A stretch of 47,508 bases of DNA from Candidatus Omnitrophota bacterium (GCA_028712505.1 JAQTQC010000002.1:1-47508), one strand, 5' to 3'. Shown: positions 24,588 through 34,386, counted from the stretch's first letter. Notes: generated from the sequence alone by a model not told the origin. Numbers and translations: made by a program.

Positions 24588-25512
24588 ATGCCAATTCCAA
24601 TAGTTTAAGACAAAGCCGGTTAAAATCAATGCCTAAAATCCTGGCTGCCTTAGGCAGGAGGCTGGTCGAAGTCATTCCGGGAATAGTATTGGTCTCTAAA
24701 ACAAAGGGCAAATTATCCCTGCTTAAGATGATATCTGTTCGCGAGCAGCCAAAGCAGCCTAAAAGCTGGTGTGCTCGCAAAGCTGCCTGCTGGACTTTCC
24801 CGGCAATCTCCGGTTCCAAAACAGCCGGGACGATATAATCCGTCAGGCCTGCCTGGTATTTGGCTTCAAAATCAAAGAATTTATGTTTGGGGACAATCTC
24901 GATTACCGGAAGCGGCTTTTCATCCAGCACGCCAACCGTCAGCTCCCTGCCGGAAATATACTGCTCGATGACTATGCGCCGATCGAACTGAAAAGCCAGC
25001 TCGATAGCCGCGGGGATTTCCTGCTCAAGATCGACGATTGAAAGCCCGATACTCGAACCATGGTTAGCCGGTTTCACCACAACCGGCAATCCAAGCTCAT
25101 TCTTGAATTTACTGCCTTTATCATAAAGCCCTTTCTCTAAGAACTGTGACCTGGGCACATAAAGCTTACCGGCTTTGAAAACTTTCAACGCCCCGATCTT
25201 ATCCATTGCCAATCGGCTAGCTTCTACTCCAGAACCGGTATAAGGCAAATCCACTTCTTCCAGGATTTCCTGGATTGAACCATCTTCGCCAAAACGCCCG
25301 TGCAAAGCAATAAAGGCACAATCCAAATTAGAATTATTCAACAGGCGGATATTGTCCTCTTTATTATCGGTTAGGATATCTATCCCTACAGCTTCGACCC
25401 CGGATTCTTTGAGGGCAGATAAAACCGCCTTGCCGCTTTTTAGCGAGATATCCCTCTCTGAAGACGGCCCGCCCATCAAAACCCCTACCCTGCCAAAATC
25501 TTTTATCTCCAT
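24568..25512 (-). CDS. ddl: D-alanine--D-alanine ligase
   Basis: The 314-residue ATP-grasp enzyme makes the D-Ala-D-Ala dipeptide for MurF. Motifs are VLMGGPSSERDISLKSGKAV (11-30), ALHGRFGEDGSIQ, LPYTGSGVEASRLAMDK, PVVVKPANHGSSIG, EQYISGRELTVGVL and LETNTIPGMTSTSLLPKAA. There are no signs of the D-Ala-D-Lac variants, but I cannot exclude them from sequence alone. It overlaps murB by 10 bases upstream and ftsQ downstream. Confidence 0.96.
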   Translation of the reverse strand: MEIKDFGRVGVLMGGPSSERDISLKSGKAVLSALKESGVEAVGIDILTDNKEDNIRLLNNSNLDCAFIALHGRFGEDGSIQEILEEVDLPYTGSGVEASRLAMDKIGALKVFKAGKLYVPRSQFLEKGLYDKGSKFKNELGLPVVVKPANHGSSIGLSIVDLEQEIPAAIELAFQFDRRIVIEQYISGRELTVGVLDEKPLPVIEIVPKHKFFDFEAKYQAGLTDYIVPAVLEPEIAGKVQQAALRAHQLLGCFGCSRTDIILSRDNLPFVLETNTIPGMTSTSLLPKAARILGIDFNRLCLKLLELAYEKTKV

Positions 25513-26384
25513 ATCTTTATCTCAGGCTCCAGATTAATTTTAAACTTCTCCCTTACTTTTTTACGCATCAAATCCATAAGCAATAATATATCCCTGCTAT
25601 CGGCATTTCCTTTGTTTAAAATAAAATTGGCATGCACCCCGGAAATGACCGCTCCCCCTTTTGAACTCCCTTTTAACCCGCAGGCATCGATAAGCTTGCC
25701 GGCGCTTAGCTTAGCAGGATTCTTGAAAATACACCCTGCGTTCGGAAATTTAGTTCCTTGAGTCTTATTGCGCTGTAAAAGATATTCCCGGATCCGCAAA
25801 CCAATAGTCTTTTTGTCTGCTGGGCAGAGCTTAAGCCTGGCTGAAACAACAATATACTTATTTAAATTTGACTTCCGGTATGAGAACTTGAGCTCTTTTG
25901 AGCCAAACAACCCCGGATTTCCGCGATAGTCTAAAACGCGTACTTCTTCAACCAGTGCGCCTATTGATTTTCCCCAAGCTCCAGCATTGCCGGCAAGGGC
26001 GCCACCCAGGGTACCGGGTATGCCGGCAAGAAACTCCAATCCGGCTAAGACATTATTCTTTGCGTACAAGATGAGTTGGTTCAGCTGAATCCCTGCTCCG
26101 GCCTCCAGGGATATCCCGTCCCGATATACATGTTTAAAAAATTCTCCACCCAGCTTAATCACCAATCCGTTTAAACCTGAACTGCTCGCCAGGATATTAC
26201 TGCCGGCGCCTAAAATAAAAACCGGCAACCTTTTGCGCCCGGCAAATACCAGGGCGTTCTTTAACTCTGTGATATCCGCTGCCTCAAGAAAAAATTCAAC
26301 CTCCCCTCCGACCTTAAAACTCGTCAGCCGGGCTAATTTAACTTTAGTTTTGATCTGCTTATTTAAGCTTTTCGGCCAGAGCAT
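25503..26384 (-). CDS. murB: UDP-N-acetylenolpyruvoylglucosamine reductase
   Basis: From ATG 26384 the product is 293 residues. AAAGG lies six bases upstream and decides this start over an in-frame TTG at 26390. MurB reduces enolpyruvyl-UDP-GlcNAc to UDP-MurNAc with FAD. Visible are LTSFKVGG, ILGAGSNIL (FAD binding), GLEFLAGIPGTLGGALAGNAG, PNAGCIFKNPAKLSAGKLID and the closing LEPEIKIW with its Glu. A Cys replaces the catalytic Ser of the E. coli enzyme in AGCIFKNP, a variation seen in other MurB. The gene starts inside murC. Confidence 0.95.
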   Translation of the reverse strand: MLWPKSLNKQIKTKVKLARLTSFKVGGEVEFFLEAADITELKNALVFAGRKRLPVFILGAGSNILASSSGLNGLVIKLGGEFFKHVYRDGISLEAGAGIQLNQLILYAKNNVLAGLEFLAGIPGTLGGALAGNAGAWGKSIGALVEEVRVLDYRGNPGLFGSKELKFSYRKSNLNKYIVVSARLKLCPADKKTIGLRIREYLLQRNKTQGTKFPNAGCIFKNPAKLSAGKLIDACGLKGSSKGGAVISGVHANFILNKGNADSRDILLLMDLMRKKVREKFKINLEPEIKIWR

Positions 26385-27717
26385 CAGCAACCTTTACAAT
26401 ATCGCCAGCCCCTAAAGTGATTAGGATATCACCGGGCTGCAGAAAATCCAACAGATATCCAGTTATTTTTTCTTTCGCCAGGTATACCGCTTGTTTATGC
26501 GGATGGCCTTCTTTTATCTTTTTCAATAAACCCGGCGCATCTACTCCCTCAATCGGCTGCTCGCTGGCAGCGTAGATATCCGAAATCACCAAATGGTCTG
26601 CCTGTTCAAAAGAATCCGCGAATTCATTTAAGAGCAGCTGGGTGCGGCTGTAACGGTGCGGCTGAAAAACAACGATTTTACGCCGGGCACCTAAATTAGC
26701 CACCGCTGCCAGCGTAGCTTTTATTTCCGAAGGATGATGGGCATAATCATCCAGGACCAGGTATTTATCGCTTTTAAATTTGATCTCCAGCCGGCGGCCC
26801 GCGCCTTTATACCCCTCTAATGTCCTGCGGATAGAACTTAAATCAATCCCTAATTCTAACCCCAGCCCGATAACCGCCAGAGAATTAGATATATTATGCC
26901 TTCCTCCCAAAGCCAGGTGGAAACGGGATACAAACTTATCCTTAAGATAACAGTCAAAATCAGAGCTTAAGCCATTTAGTTCAATATTTTTAGCATAGAT
27001 ATCCGCCGGCTCATCCAAGCCGAAAGAAACCGACTTCTGTTTATAATCCGAAAGGAGCTTTTTTAAGTTTAAGTCGTCCGTGCAGGCAAAGACACAACCG
27101 TCTTTTTGGGTACGATTTAAAAAATCCCTGAAGGCATTTAATTCATTCTCAAAACTCCGGTAATAATCCAGATGTTCGCGGTCGATATTGGTGATAATCG
27201 AATACTTCGGCTGATAACATAAAAAAGAACCGTCTGACTCATCAGCTTCCGCCACAAAAAATTCCCCGCTTCCCAGGCAGGCATTGGTATCAATATTCTT
27301 AAGTATCCCGCCTATTGCCACAGTCGGACATAATCCTGCCTCAAGTAACAGATAAGAAATCAACGAAGTGGTAGTGGTTTTACCATGGCTACCGGCAATA
27401 GTGATAGCGGTCTTATTATGCATCAGCAAGGCCAGGGCCTCGGCCCGTTTAAGCAATTTAATGCCGGCTTTTCTCGCCTGGCGTATTTCAGGATTATCTT
27501 CTTTAATCGCCGACGAATAGACTACCGCGCTTTGGTCGCAGATATTCTCAGGCCGATGGCCGATAAATATCTTTGCACCCAGCCGCTTAAGCTCTTCAGT
27601 TACCCGGTTTTCTTTCAAATCCGAACCGCTTACAGAAAATCCCGCCTTAAGCAAAAGGTGGGCTACCCCGCTCATCCCTATTCCGCCGATCCCGATAAAA
27701 TGATAATATTCCTTCAT
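26359..27717 (-). CDS. murC: UDP-N-acetylmuramate--L-alanine ligase
   Basis: From ATG 27717 the product is 452 residues. It has the N-terminal GIGGIGMSG nucleotide fold, the ATP loop GSHGKTT (109-115), AEADESDGSFL, TNIDREHLDYY and DDYAHHPSEI with the MurC-specific HH. It adds the first amino acid, L-Ala, to UDP-MurNAc in the cytoplasm. Its ATG overlaps the TGA of the protease gene by one base (TGATG), a classic coupling signal. An in-frame TTG directly before it is less likely. Confidence 0.97.
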   Translation of the reverse strand: MKEYYHFIGIGGIGMSGVAHLLLKAGFSVSGSDLKENRVTEELKRLGAKIFIGHRPENICDQSAVVYSSAIKEDNPEIRQARKAGIKLLKRAEALALLMHNKTAITIAGSHGKTTTTSLISYLLLEAGLCPTVAIGGILKNIDTNACLGSGEFFVAEADESDGSFLCYQPKYSIITNIDREHLDYYRSFENELNAFRDFLNRTQKDGCVFACTDDLNLKKLLSDYKQKSVSFGLDEPADIYAKNIELNGLSSDFDCYLKDKFVSRFHLALGGRHNISNSLAVIGLGLELGIDLSSIRRTLEGYKGAGRRLEIKFKSDKYLVLDDYAHHPSEIKATLAAVANLGARRKIVVFQPHRYSRTQLLLNEFADSFEQADHLVISDIYAASEQPIEGVDAPGLLKKIKEGHPHKQAVYLAKEKITGYLLDFLQPGDILITLGAGDIVKVADALAEKLK

Positions 27718-28484
27718 CAAAGAATATACTTCCTCCAGGAGCTTTCAAAATCTTTTAAATCCTTAAAAGAATAGGTTAGCGCCAAAGCCCGGGTCAAATC
27801 CCTTCTATCTCTCAGGTTCTGGCAAAAAAGCACAAACCTGTCTTTTCCGAATTCCGCTATCAGGTATTTTACCAGGCTGAAGGATTCAGCGTAGAATAAC
27901 CCCACTTCATCCTGCGCCCTGAGGCCTGCGCTTTCCATTCTGTTCAATTCATCAAAACTTATAAAATTACCCTGCTTCATTCTATTAGCCAAATCCGCCT
28001 TGGCAAAATAAATCTTCTGTTCCTGGTAAGAGGCTACCCCTTCCTCAAGCCAAAGAGGTATAGCCGGATTGTTAAACCCGACCATCTCCCGGAAAACTAT
28101 GTGGGCCATCTCATGGGGAAGGACGTTGTCCAAAAACCCCCGGGCAGTGATAAACGTCTGGATCAATTTTCTATCCACTTCGGCCCGGCCCGCTGACCAA
28201 TTGGGATCCCCTGTTTCAGCAACATACTCTTTCTGGTTATCAAACAGATAAATCCTGGCGCGGTTATCCCAGGTCCAGAAGTTGAAACGGTTAAATCCTA
28301 AATCATCGGTAATCTTATTATAATACTCTTCAGCCCTTACCGCTAATTCATTGAGTTGCGATTCTTTTGCGTTCTTGTAATAAATCAAAAAGTGAGTGCT
28401 TTTAAAGATCTGCCAAGGCTGATTATCAGCACATACAAGCAGAGGTAAAAATAAAAAGATAATAGCTAGTTTCAGCGCTTTCAT
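27717..28484 (-). CDS. Secreted gluzincin-type metalloprotease of unknown role in the dcw cluster
   Basis: The 255-residue protein has a signal peptide (about 1-19) and a zinc-peptidase signature HEMAH (H124, E125, H128) with a downstream glutamate in WLEEGVASY (E147/E148), the spacing of gluzincins such as peptidase MA-like proteins. Hence it is probably an exported zinc protease. LLVC in the signal region is not a good lipobox, since Val precedes Cys. It lies between murG and murC with one-base overlaps at both ends, so it is an integral part of the dcw operon. I know of no standard dcw member of this type. Substrate unknown; a role in processing envelope or division proteins is an inference. 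Confidence 0.85.
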   Translation of the reverse strand: MKALKLAIIFLFLPLLVCADNQPWQIFKSTHFLIYYKNAKESQLNELAVRAEEYYNKITDDLGFNRFNFWTWDNRARIYLFDNQKEYVAETGDPNWSAGRAEVDRKLIQTFITARGFLDNVLPHEMAHIVFREMVGFNNPAIPLWLEEGVASYQEQKIYFAKADLANRMKQGNFISFDELNRMESAGLRAQDEVGLFYAESFSLVKYLIAEFGKDRFVLFCQNLRDRRDLTRALALTYSFKDLKDFESSWRKYIL

Positions 28485-29563
28485 TAATTTAAGCTTAGAA
28501 CCTCGCCGGCAAGCAGGCTGCAGGCATCCTTAGCCTGACTCAATCCGTATGCCTGGCGCATTCTCTCCAACTTTTGACGGTCTTTTAAAAACCCTTCCAG
28601 GACAACCTTGATTTTGTCAACCGAGAGATCGTCATCGCGAACGACCAAAGCAGCCCCATCGCCCTCCAATACCCCGGCGTTAGCTGACTGATGCGCATAC
28701 GCAAAAGGATATGGGATCAGTAAGGCAGGCAGTCTGAACTTTTGCAGTTCGGAGATAGTCGTCGCCCCTGCACGGCAGATCACTAAATCCGCAATACTAT
28801 AAGCATACTGCATACTGGGGAGGAATTCGAAAACTTTGTGCGCCAGACCGTAACGCATGTATGCCTGTTCAATCAACGCAAAATCATTGACCCCCGCAAT
28901 ATGAACTATCTGCAAATCATCCTTCCAGCGACAATCAGACAAGGCGGCAGAAAGAACAGTATTCAGTTTATGTGAACCCTGACTGCCCCCGGTAATCAGT
29001 ATATTGAATTTACCTTCTTTAAAATTAAAAAAATCTAAAGCCTCTTTCCTATCCAAACTGACCATTGCCTTACGCAGAGGATTACCGGTCACAATAATTT
29101 TGTCCGGGGATACGCCAAGATAACTACCGGTTTGAGGAAACGATACGGCAACTTTGTCTGCAATCTTAGCCAATAACCGGTTTGCCCTGCCGGGGATGAC
29201 ATTCTGCTCATGGATTAAAGTCCTGATCCTGAACAGCCAGGCCCAGAATAACAAAGCAACCGTGTTTAAACTGCCGAACCCGATAACCGCATCCGGCTTG
29301 AATTTAATTATAATCTTCAAGCCTTCCCAGGCCCCGACCAAAAAGAAAAAAACACCCCGGATATTCTTGCTGCTTAATTTTAAACTTAAATCTGATGAGT
29401 GGATATAGCTTATCCTTCCGGATTCCGGGTTAACCTTAACACCGTTATCTTTCTTCGGCAAAACCATCAACAGATCAGCGCCTGAACTTTTAAGACAGTC
29501 CATCAAAGCCAATGCGGGAAAGATGTGTCCCCCGCTTGAGCCGGTAACAAGTAAAACTCGCAT
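28484..29563 (-). CDS. murG: UDP-GlcNAc:MurNAc-pentapeptide-lipid transferase MurG
   Basis: The 359-residue GT-B glycosyltransferase makes lipid II from lipid I at the inner face of the membrane. It has the N-terminal GSSGGHIFPALAL (8-20), DAVIGFGS, IHEQNVIPGRANRLLAK, TGNPLRKAM, ITGGSQGSHKLN and the UDP-GlcNAc-binding VICRAGATTISELQKFRLPALLIPYPFA region, read here in separate blocks. It follows ftsW after one base and overlaps the protease gene by one base. Length is normal. Confidence 0.97.
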   Translation of the reverse strand: MRVLLVTGSSGGHIFPALALMDCLKSSGADLLMVLPKKDNGVKVNPESGRISYIHSSDLSLKLSSKNIRGVFFFLVGAWEGLKIIIKFKPDAVIGFGSLNTVALLFWAWLFRIRTLIHEQNVIPGRANRLLAKIADKVAVSFPQTGSYLGVSPDKIIVTGNPLRKAMVSLDRKEALDFFNFKEGKFNILITGGSQGSHKLNTVLSAALSDCRWKDDLQIVHIAGVNDFALIEQAYMRYGLAHKVFEFLPSMQYAYSIADLVICRAGATTISELQKFRLPALLIPYPFAYAHQSANAGVLEGDGAALVVRDDDLSVDKIKVVLEGFLKDRQKLERMRQAYGLSQAKDACSLLAGEVLSLN

Positions 29564-29564
29564 A

Positions 29565-30659
29565 TTAAGGATATTCTCCGGAACGGGCGATATTGATCAA
29601 TATCCCCAGACTGACCATATCGAATATCAAAGAAGACCCTCCATAGCTGATAAACGGCAAAGGCAGACCCTTGGTCGGGAAAACTCCGCAGGAGACTCCG
29701 ATATTCACAATCGCCTTAAGGGAAATCATTAAGACCAGGCCCTGGGCAAGAAAATAACCGAATTTATCCTGGGCGTTCTTGATAATCTTGAGCCCCTGTT
29801 GGATAAAAATCATGAACAAAACAATCACCCCAAGAGTACCGATAAGCCCCAACTCTTCACCGATAATTGAGAAAATAAAATCCGTATGCGCAGCCGGGAG
29901 ATAAAAAAGTTTCTGCTGGGAATGCCCCAGGCCGACCCCGAATAATCCGCCGGAACCGATAGCAATCTGAGACTGGATAATCTGAAAACCGCTACCCTTA
30001 GGATCAAGCCAGGGATTTAAAAACGCCAGGATCCTGGCGCGGCGGTAAGGCACGCTGAAAACTAAGATATAGACCATAGGCAAACTACAAAGTATCAAAC
30101 TGGCGATGTAGCTTGCCCGCACGCCGGCGATATAAAGCATAATCAGAACCACACTGCCCAGGGCGATGGTCGTGCCTAAGTCCGGCTGCAAGAGGATAAG
30201 CAGGGAAACCGCCCCTAGAATACAGATCGGCGGGATAAAACCTTTAAACAACGTCTTTATCTGCTCACCTTTACGGCAGATAAAATCAGCCATATAGATA
30301 ATTAGTGCCAAGTTGACAAACTCTGAAGGCTGAAAACTGATGAATTTAAACCTGAACCAGCGCCTGGCCCCTGAAATTTCCCTGCCCAGGCCGGGGATAA
30401 GCACTAAAACCAATAACCCAAACGCTATCCAAAGCAGAAGGCGTGCGTGCTTGCGTAATAAACGATAATCGACAACCATCGCCAGGAAAGTGAATAAAAT
30501 GCCTATGGACAGGAAAACCAAATGCCGTTTTAAAAAATAAAAACTGTCTCCGTACTTTTCCCAGGCGTAGATACTGGAAGAGCTATAGATCATGATTATC
30601 CCGATACAAACAAGTATGACCGAGACAATAATCAAATTAATCCGAGTTTTCCTGACCAT
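29565..30659 (-). CDS. ftsW: Division peptidoglycan glycosyltransferase FtsW (SEDS family)
   Basis: The 364-residue membrane protein has about ten membrane segments and SEDS motifs GARRWFRFKFISFQPSEFVN, LLQPDLGTTIALG, RRARILAFLNPWLDPKGSGF, GHSQQKLFYLPAAHTDFIFS, EELGLIG and PLPFISYGGSSL. It polymerises glycan strands with FtsI at the septum. The dcw position between murD and murG separates it from RodA at 7152-8252. Length is normal. Confidence 0.96.
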   Translation of the reverse strand: MVRKTRINLIIVSVILVCIGIIMIYSSSSIYAWEKYGDSFYFLKRHLVFLSIGILFTFLAMVVDYRLLRKHARLLLWIAFGLLVLVLIPGLGREISGARRWFRFKFISFQPSEFVNLALIIYMADFICRKGEQIKTLFKGFIPPICILGAVSLLILLQPDLGTTIALGSVVLIMLYIAGVRASYIASLILCSLPMVYILVFSVPYRRARILAFLNPWLDPKGSGFQIIQSQIAIGSGGLFGVGLGHSQQKLFYLPAAHTDFIFSIIGEELGLIGTLGVIVLFMIFIQQGLKIIKNAQDKFGYFLAQGLVLMISLKAIVNIGVSCGVFPTKGLPLPFISYGGSSLIFDMVSLGILINIARSGEYP

Positions 30660-30665
30660 GCGCTT

Positions 30666-31931
30666 TTAAACCCCTCTGGCCAAATCCAAAACAGTTTTTT
30701 TAAAGGCCACCCCGCGCTGTTCATAATCCTTGAACATATCGAAACTTGAGCACATCGGTGAAAATAAGACATAATCACCGGGCTTGGCCTGGCTGTAAGA
30801 TTTAGTTATCGCTTCTTTCAGGGAATCAACCTTCTCCACCGGTATCTCTCCGCTGAGTTCAGCAGCAATGATATCCCGGGCTTCGCCGATCAAAAACGCC
30901 TGTTTGACTTTATTTCTGGCGGCTTCAAGGATTACCTTGTAATTGATCCCTTTGTGTCTTCCTCCGGCTATAAGAATTATCGGCGCAGAAATATTATTGA
31001 TCGCCCAGATAGCCGAATCAGCGGTAGTCGCCTTGGAATCATTGATAAACCTGACCCCCCGGATTTCAGCCACCTCTTCCATCCGGTGCTCAAGCCCTTT
31101 AAAATCCCGGAAAACACTGAGCATAACATCCATTTTAATCTTCAATATCTTACCGATTTCAATCACCGCGTTTTGATTGGGGTTTAGACCTCCCTGCCTG
31201 CTGAAAAAAACAACTTTTGGCTTAAGCGAAGAGGCAACTCCTCTTAGCAGAGGATCGTCGGAATTTAAAACCAGGAAATCATGCCTGTCCTGATTCATGA
31301 AAATCCGCTTTTTAGCATCCAGGTATTCCTGAATATTATTATAGCGGTCTAGATGATTAGGAGTAAGATTCAAGATCACCGCGATCTTCGGCTTAAAATT
31401 CTTAATCGTCTCCAGCTGGAACGAACTTACCTCCAGGACGACAAAATCCCCCTTATTCATCTTTGCCACTTCTCCGGAAAAAGGCTTACCGATATTACCG
31501 CAGGCAAAAACATTCTTGCCGGATTTCTCCAGGACTTTGCCGATTAAAGTAGTAACCGTGGTTTTTCCGTTTGAGCCGGTTACAGCAATGATCTCGGCGG
31601 GACAAAGCATGCTCGCTAATTCGATCTCGCTTATCACAGGCTTGGCGAATTCTTTAGCCCAACTAATCGGCTGTGCATTAGCGGGGACTCCGGGGGAAAT
31701 AACTATCAGGTCGGCATTTTTAATAAAATCCGGACTGTGAGTTCCCAGCTCAACCTGGATATCTGTGGAAGAAAGCATTAAAACAGAGGCCTTGGTTTGC
31801 ATGTTCGAATTAATATCCGTAACCCGCACACTAGCCCCCAGACTATGCAAAAGGTTGGCGCTGGCCAGACCGGAACGGGCCAGACCGACAATTGTAATCT
31901 TTTTACCTTTGAAATATTTTGTGTTAATCAT
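30666..31931 (-). CDS. murD: UDP-N-acetylmuramoylalanine--D-glutamate ligase
   Basis: The 421-residue Mur ligase has the N-terminal ITIVGLARSGLASA (12-25), ATP loop VTGSNGKTT (117-125), LEVSSFQLE, LNLTPNHLDRY, EVRGVRFINDSKATT-like sequence EIRGVRFINDSKATTADS and LFSPMCSSFDMFKDYEQRG. It adds D-Glu to UDP-MurNAc-L-Ala. The gene follows mraY after five bases and precedes ftsW. The usual family length is about 440-450, so it is slightly short but complete. Confidence 0.97.
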   Translation of the reverse strand: MINTKYFKGKKITIVGLARSGLASANLLHSLGASVRVTDINSNMQTKASVLMLSSTDIQVELGTHSPDFIKNADLIVISPGVPANAQPISWAKEFAKPVISEIELASMLCPAEIIAVTGSNGKTTVTTLIGKVLEKSGKNVFACGNIGKPFSGEVAKMNKGDFVVLEVSSFQLETIKNFKPKIAVILNLTPNHLDRYNNIQEYLDAKKRIFMNQDRHDFLVLNSDDPLLRGVASSLKPKVVFFSRQGGLNPNQNAVIEIGKILKIKMDVMLSVFRDFKGLEHRMEEVAEIRGVRFINDSKATTADSAIWAINNISAPIILIAGGRHKGINYKVILEAARNKVKQAFLIGEARDIIAAELSGEIPVEKVDSLKEAITKSYSQAKPGDYVLFSPMCSSFDMFKDYEQRGVAFKKTVLDLARGV

Positions 31932-31936
31932 ATAAA

Positions 31937-33025
31937 TTACCTGATCTTTAAGGTAACCAGGGCAAACAAGGCAAGCAAACCGGCGATGATCCAGAATCTG
32001 ACGATTACCTTATTTTCAGGCCAATCTAAAAATTGGAAATGATGGTGTAAAGGCGCGATTTTGAAAATCCGCTTCTTGGTTAATTTAAAGATACCCACCT
32101 GCAATATAACCGAGGCTGCCTCTAAGACGAATATGCCGCCTACAATTATGAGCAACATCTCTTTTTTGATCAATAGAGCTACTGTTCCGATTGCCCCGCC
32201 TAAAGCCAAAGAACCGACGTCTCCCATAAAAATTGAAGCAGGATAACAGTTAAACCACAAAAAACCCAGGCCTGCCCCGATAATGCTGGCGCAAAAAATA
32301 GTCAGCTCTCCGGCACCCTCGATATAAGAAACAAATAAATAACTACTTAAATTGACATTACCCGATATATAACAAAGCACGCTGAAGGCTATCCCTACCA
32401 TCACCACGATCCCGATAGCCAGGCCGTCAAGGCCGTCAGTAAGGTTGACGGCGTTAGAAGACCCTGAAATTACCAGGATAACAAACAAAACATACAGACC
32501 GTCCAAATCCAGGTTAATGCCTTTTAAAAAAGGTATTTCCAGCTTAACGTTATAATGGCTGTCGATAATAAGGATTATCCCCAATATCAAACCCAGGACA
32601 ATCTGACTGGAGAATTTTATTGCAGGAGACAGGCCCCTGGCCTTCTTTTTTACCTGTTTCAGATAGTCATCAATAAAACCGGTAAGCCCCAGCCAGACAG
32701 TACTGAATAAAACTATCCAAACACAATGATTGGTAAGATCCGCCCAGAGAAGGGTCGAGATTATGACCGTCCCCAATATAAGTATCCCTCCCATGGTAGG
32801 AGTATTTTGCTTATGACGGTGCAGGTCATCCAATTTAAGGCTGTCTGCCTTGTTGATCTTTTCTCCAAGTTTGAGCTCTTTTAATTTCCTGATCAATATC
32901 GGCCCAAAGATAAGACTGAGGATAAAAGCAGTTAAAGCAGCCATTGCCGCCCGGAAAGTAATATAGCGGAAGACATTGAAAGCGGAGATAAAATCTCTTA
33001 GCGGATAAAACAGATGGTAAAACAT
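31937..33025 (-). CDS. mraY: Phospho-N-acetylmuramoyl-pentapeptide transferase MraY
   Basis: The 362-residue integral membrane enzyme makes lipid I on undecaprenyl phosphate. Motifs are DDLHRHKQNTPTMGG, GFIDDYLK, NAVNLTDGLDGLAIG (catalytic Asp region), WFNCYPASIFMGDVGSLALG and IAPLHHHFQ (the MraY-specific HHH). About ten membrane segments are visible. The ATG shares one base with the murF stop (TAATG). Length is normal. Confidence 0.98.
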   Translation of the reverse strand: MFYHLFYPLRDFISAFNVFRYITFRAAMAALTAFILSLIFGPILIRKLKELKLGEKINKADSLKLDDLHRHKQNTPTMGGILILGTVIISTLLWADLTNHCVWIVLFSTVWLGLTGFIDDYLKQVKKKARGLSPAIKFSSQIVLGLILGIILIIDSHYNVKLEIPFLKGINLDLDGLYVLFVILVISGSSNAVNLTDGLDGLAIGIVVMVGIAFSVLCYISGNVNLSSYLFVSYIEGAGELTIFCASIIGAGLGFLWFNCYPASIFMGDVGSLALGGAIGTVALLIKKEMLLIIVGGIFVLEAASVILQVGIFKLTKKRIFKIAPLHHHFQFLDWPENKVIVRFWIIAGLLALFALVTLKIR

Positions 33026-34386
33026 TAAACTTTAAAAACCTCTTCCATTTTCATCGATCGGGAGCCCTTTACCAGGATTACATCCTCCGCCCCCGGGGAA
33101 ATCTGATTAAACAACAAATCTTTCGCCTCTGCGGCAGAAGCGCAGCAGAATATATTTTTATTCTTAAAACCGCCCGCCTTAGCGGATGCAGCGGTAAAAG
33201 CAGCTAAGCTACCCACTGTAACCAGAACATCGCATATATTAGTTATACTACCAGCAACCTGCCGATGCAATAATTCTTTTTTCTCACCCAATTCCAGCAT
33301 ATCGCCCATAATCAGGATTTTCCTGCCTTTGCACTTCATCGCCTTAAAAGCGACCAGGGCCTTATTTAAAGAAAGCGGGTTTGAATTATACGTATCGTCA
33401 ATAAACCTGATCCCCCTAAGCTTGACAAGCTTTAACCTGCCTTTGGGAAAATCGAAATCCGCAAGGCGCCGGGCAATACTCTTAAGCTCAAACCCCAATA
33501 TGCGACCAACTGCAATTGCCGCCAGGGCATTATAGACATTATGGGCGCCTAAAGTAGCCAACTCAAAATCAAATTTACGCTTAAATTGAAATCTTAGCCT
33601 TCCGCTATCCAGCTTGATCCCGCTTGCAGAAAAATCACTTTTTTCTTTAATCCCGTAGCTAAAAACAAGCGGGTCCCTCCTCCCTCTTTTTATCAAAGGA
33701 CGTAGATATTGGTCGTCGGCATTCAACAGGGCTATTGCCGGCTGAGAAAGATTATTTAAAAGAGCAGACTTTTCTTTGAATACACCTTTCAGGTTCTTTA
33801 AAAATTCCAGGTGTGACGGCCCGATATTGGTAAGCACTCCGATATTCGGCCGGGCGATTGAAGCCAAATAATCAACCTCCCCGAAATGATTAGTCCCGAT
33901 TTCAACCACCGCGAAATCATCGCTAGGCTTAAGCTGGATCAATGTCTGAGGCAGGCCGATCTGATTATTCTTAGTACCTTCATTCTTTAACACCCTGCCA
34001 TTTGCCGATAAAACCCAGGCAATCATATCTTTCAGTGTAGTTTTACCGTTTGAACCGCTGACAGCAATAACCGGCTTACTGAACGAACTCCGCCTAAACC
34101 TGGCCAGATCGCCTAATGCCCGAGTCGTATCCTTAACCTTGATCAACGCCCTGCCTGCGGGGATATTCAATCCGAATGTTTTCTCGGCAATGATACAGGC
34201 GGCTTTGGATCTTAAAGCAGTAGGAATAAAATCATGGCCATCAAAATTATCCCCCTTTAAAGCCAAAAAGACATCCCCGGGTCTTAGCGCCCTGGAATCA
34301 GTAGAGATATCCTTAAGCTTATCGATACAGCTGCCCTGGATAAGCCTGCCTTCGGTAGCTTTGATTATTTCATCTAACGTAAACAC
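33025..34386 (-). CDS. murF: UDP-MurNAc-tripeptide--D-alanyl-D-alanine ligase
   Basis: The 453-residue Mur ligase adds the D-Ala-D-Ala dipeptide made by Ddl. It has ISTDSRALRPGDVFLALKG (27-45), ATP loop GSNGKTTLKD (111-120), GTKNNQIGLP, VVEIGTNHFGEV, LTNIGPSHLEFL and DDTYNSNPLSL. The start is GTG at 34386, with GGAGGT nine bases upstream inside the murE end; there is no nearby ATG. It overlaps murE by 13 bases. Confidence 0.96.
   Translation of the reverse strand: MFTLDEIIKATEGRLIQGSCIDKLKDISTDSRALRPGDVFLALKGDNFDGHDFIPTALRSKAACIIAEKTFGLNIPAGRALIKVKDTTRALGDLARFRRSSFSKPVIAVSGSNGKTTLKDMIAWVLSANGRVLKNEGTKNNQIGLPQTLIQLKPSDDFAVVEIGTNHFGEVDYLASIARPNIGVLTNIGPSHLEFLKNLKGVFKEKSALLNNLSQPAIALLNADDQYLRPLIKRGRRDPLVFSYGIKEKSDFSASGIKLDSGRLRFQFKRKFDFELATLGAHNVYNALAAIAVGRILGFELKSIARRLADFDFPKGRLKLVKLRGIRFIDDTYNSNPLSLNKALVAFKAMKCKGRKILIMGDMLELGEKKELLHRQVAGSITNICDVLVTVGSLAAFTAASAKAGGFKNKNIFCCASAAEAKDLLFNQISPGAEDVILVKGSRSMKMEEVFKV

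Noticed and set aside
28430-28484. Lipobox in the dcw protease (LLVC near residue 18)
   Set aside because: Val before Cys does not fit the small-residue requirement of signal peptidase II; cleavage by signal peptidase I after CA is more likely.
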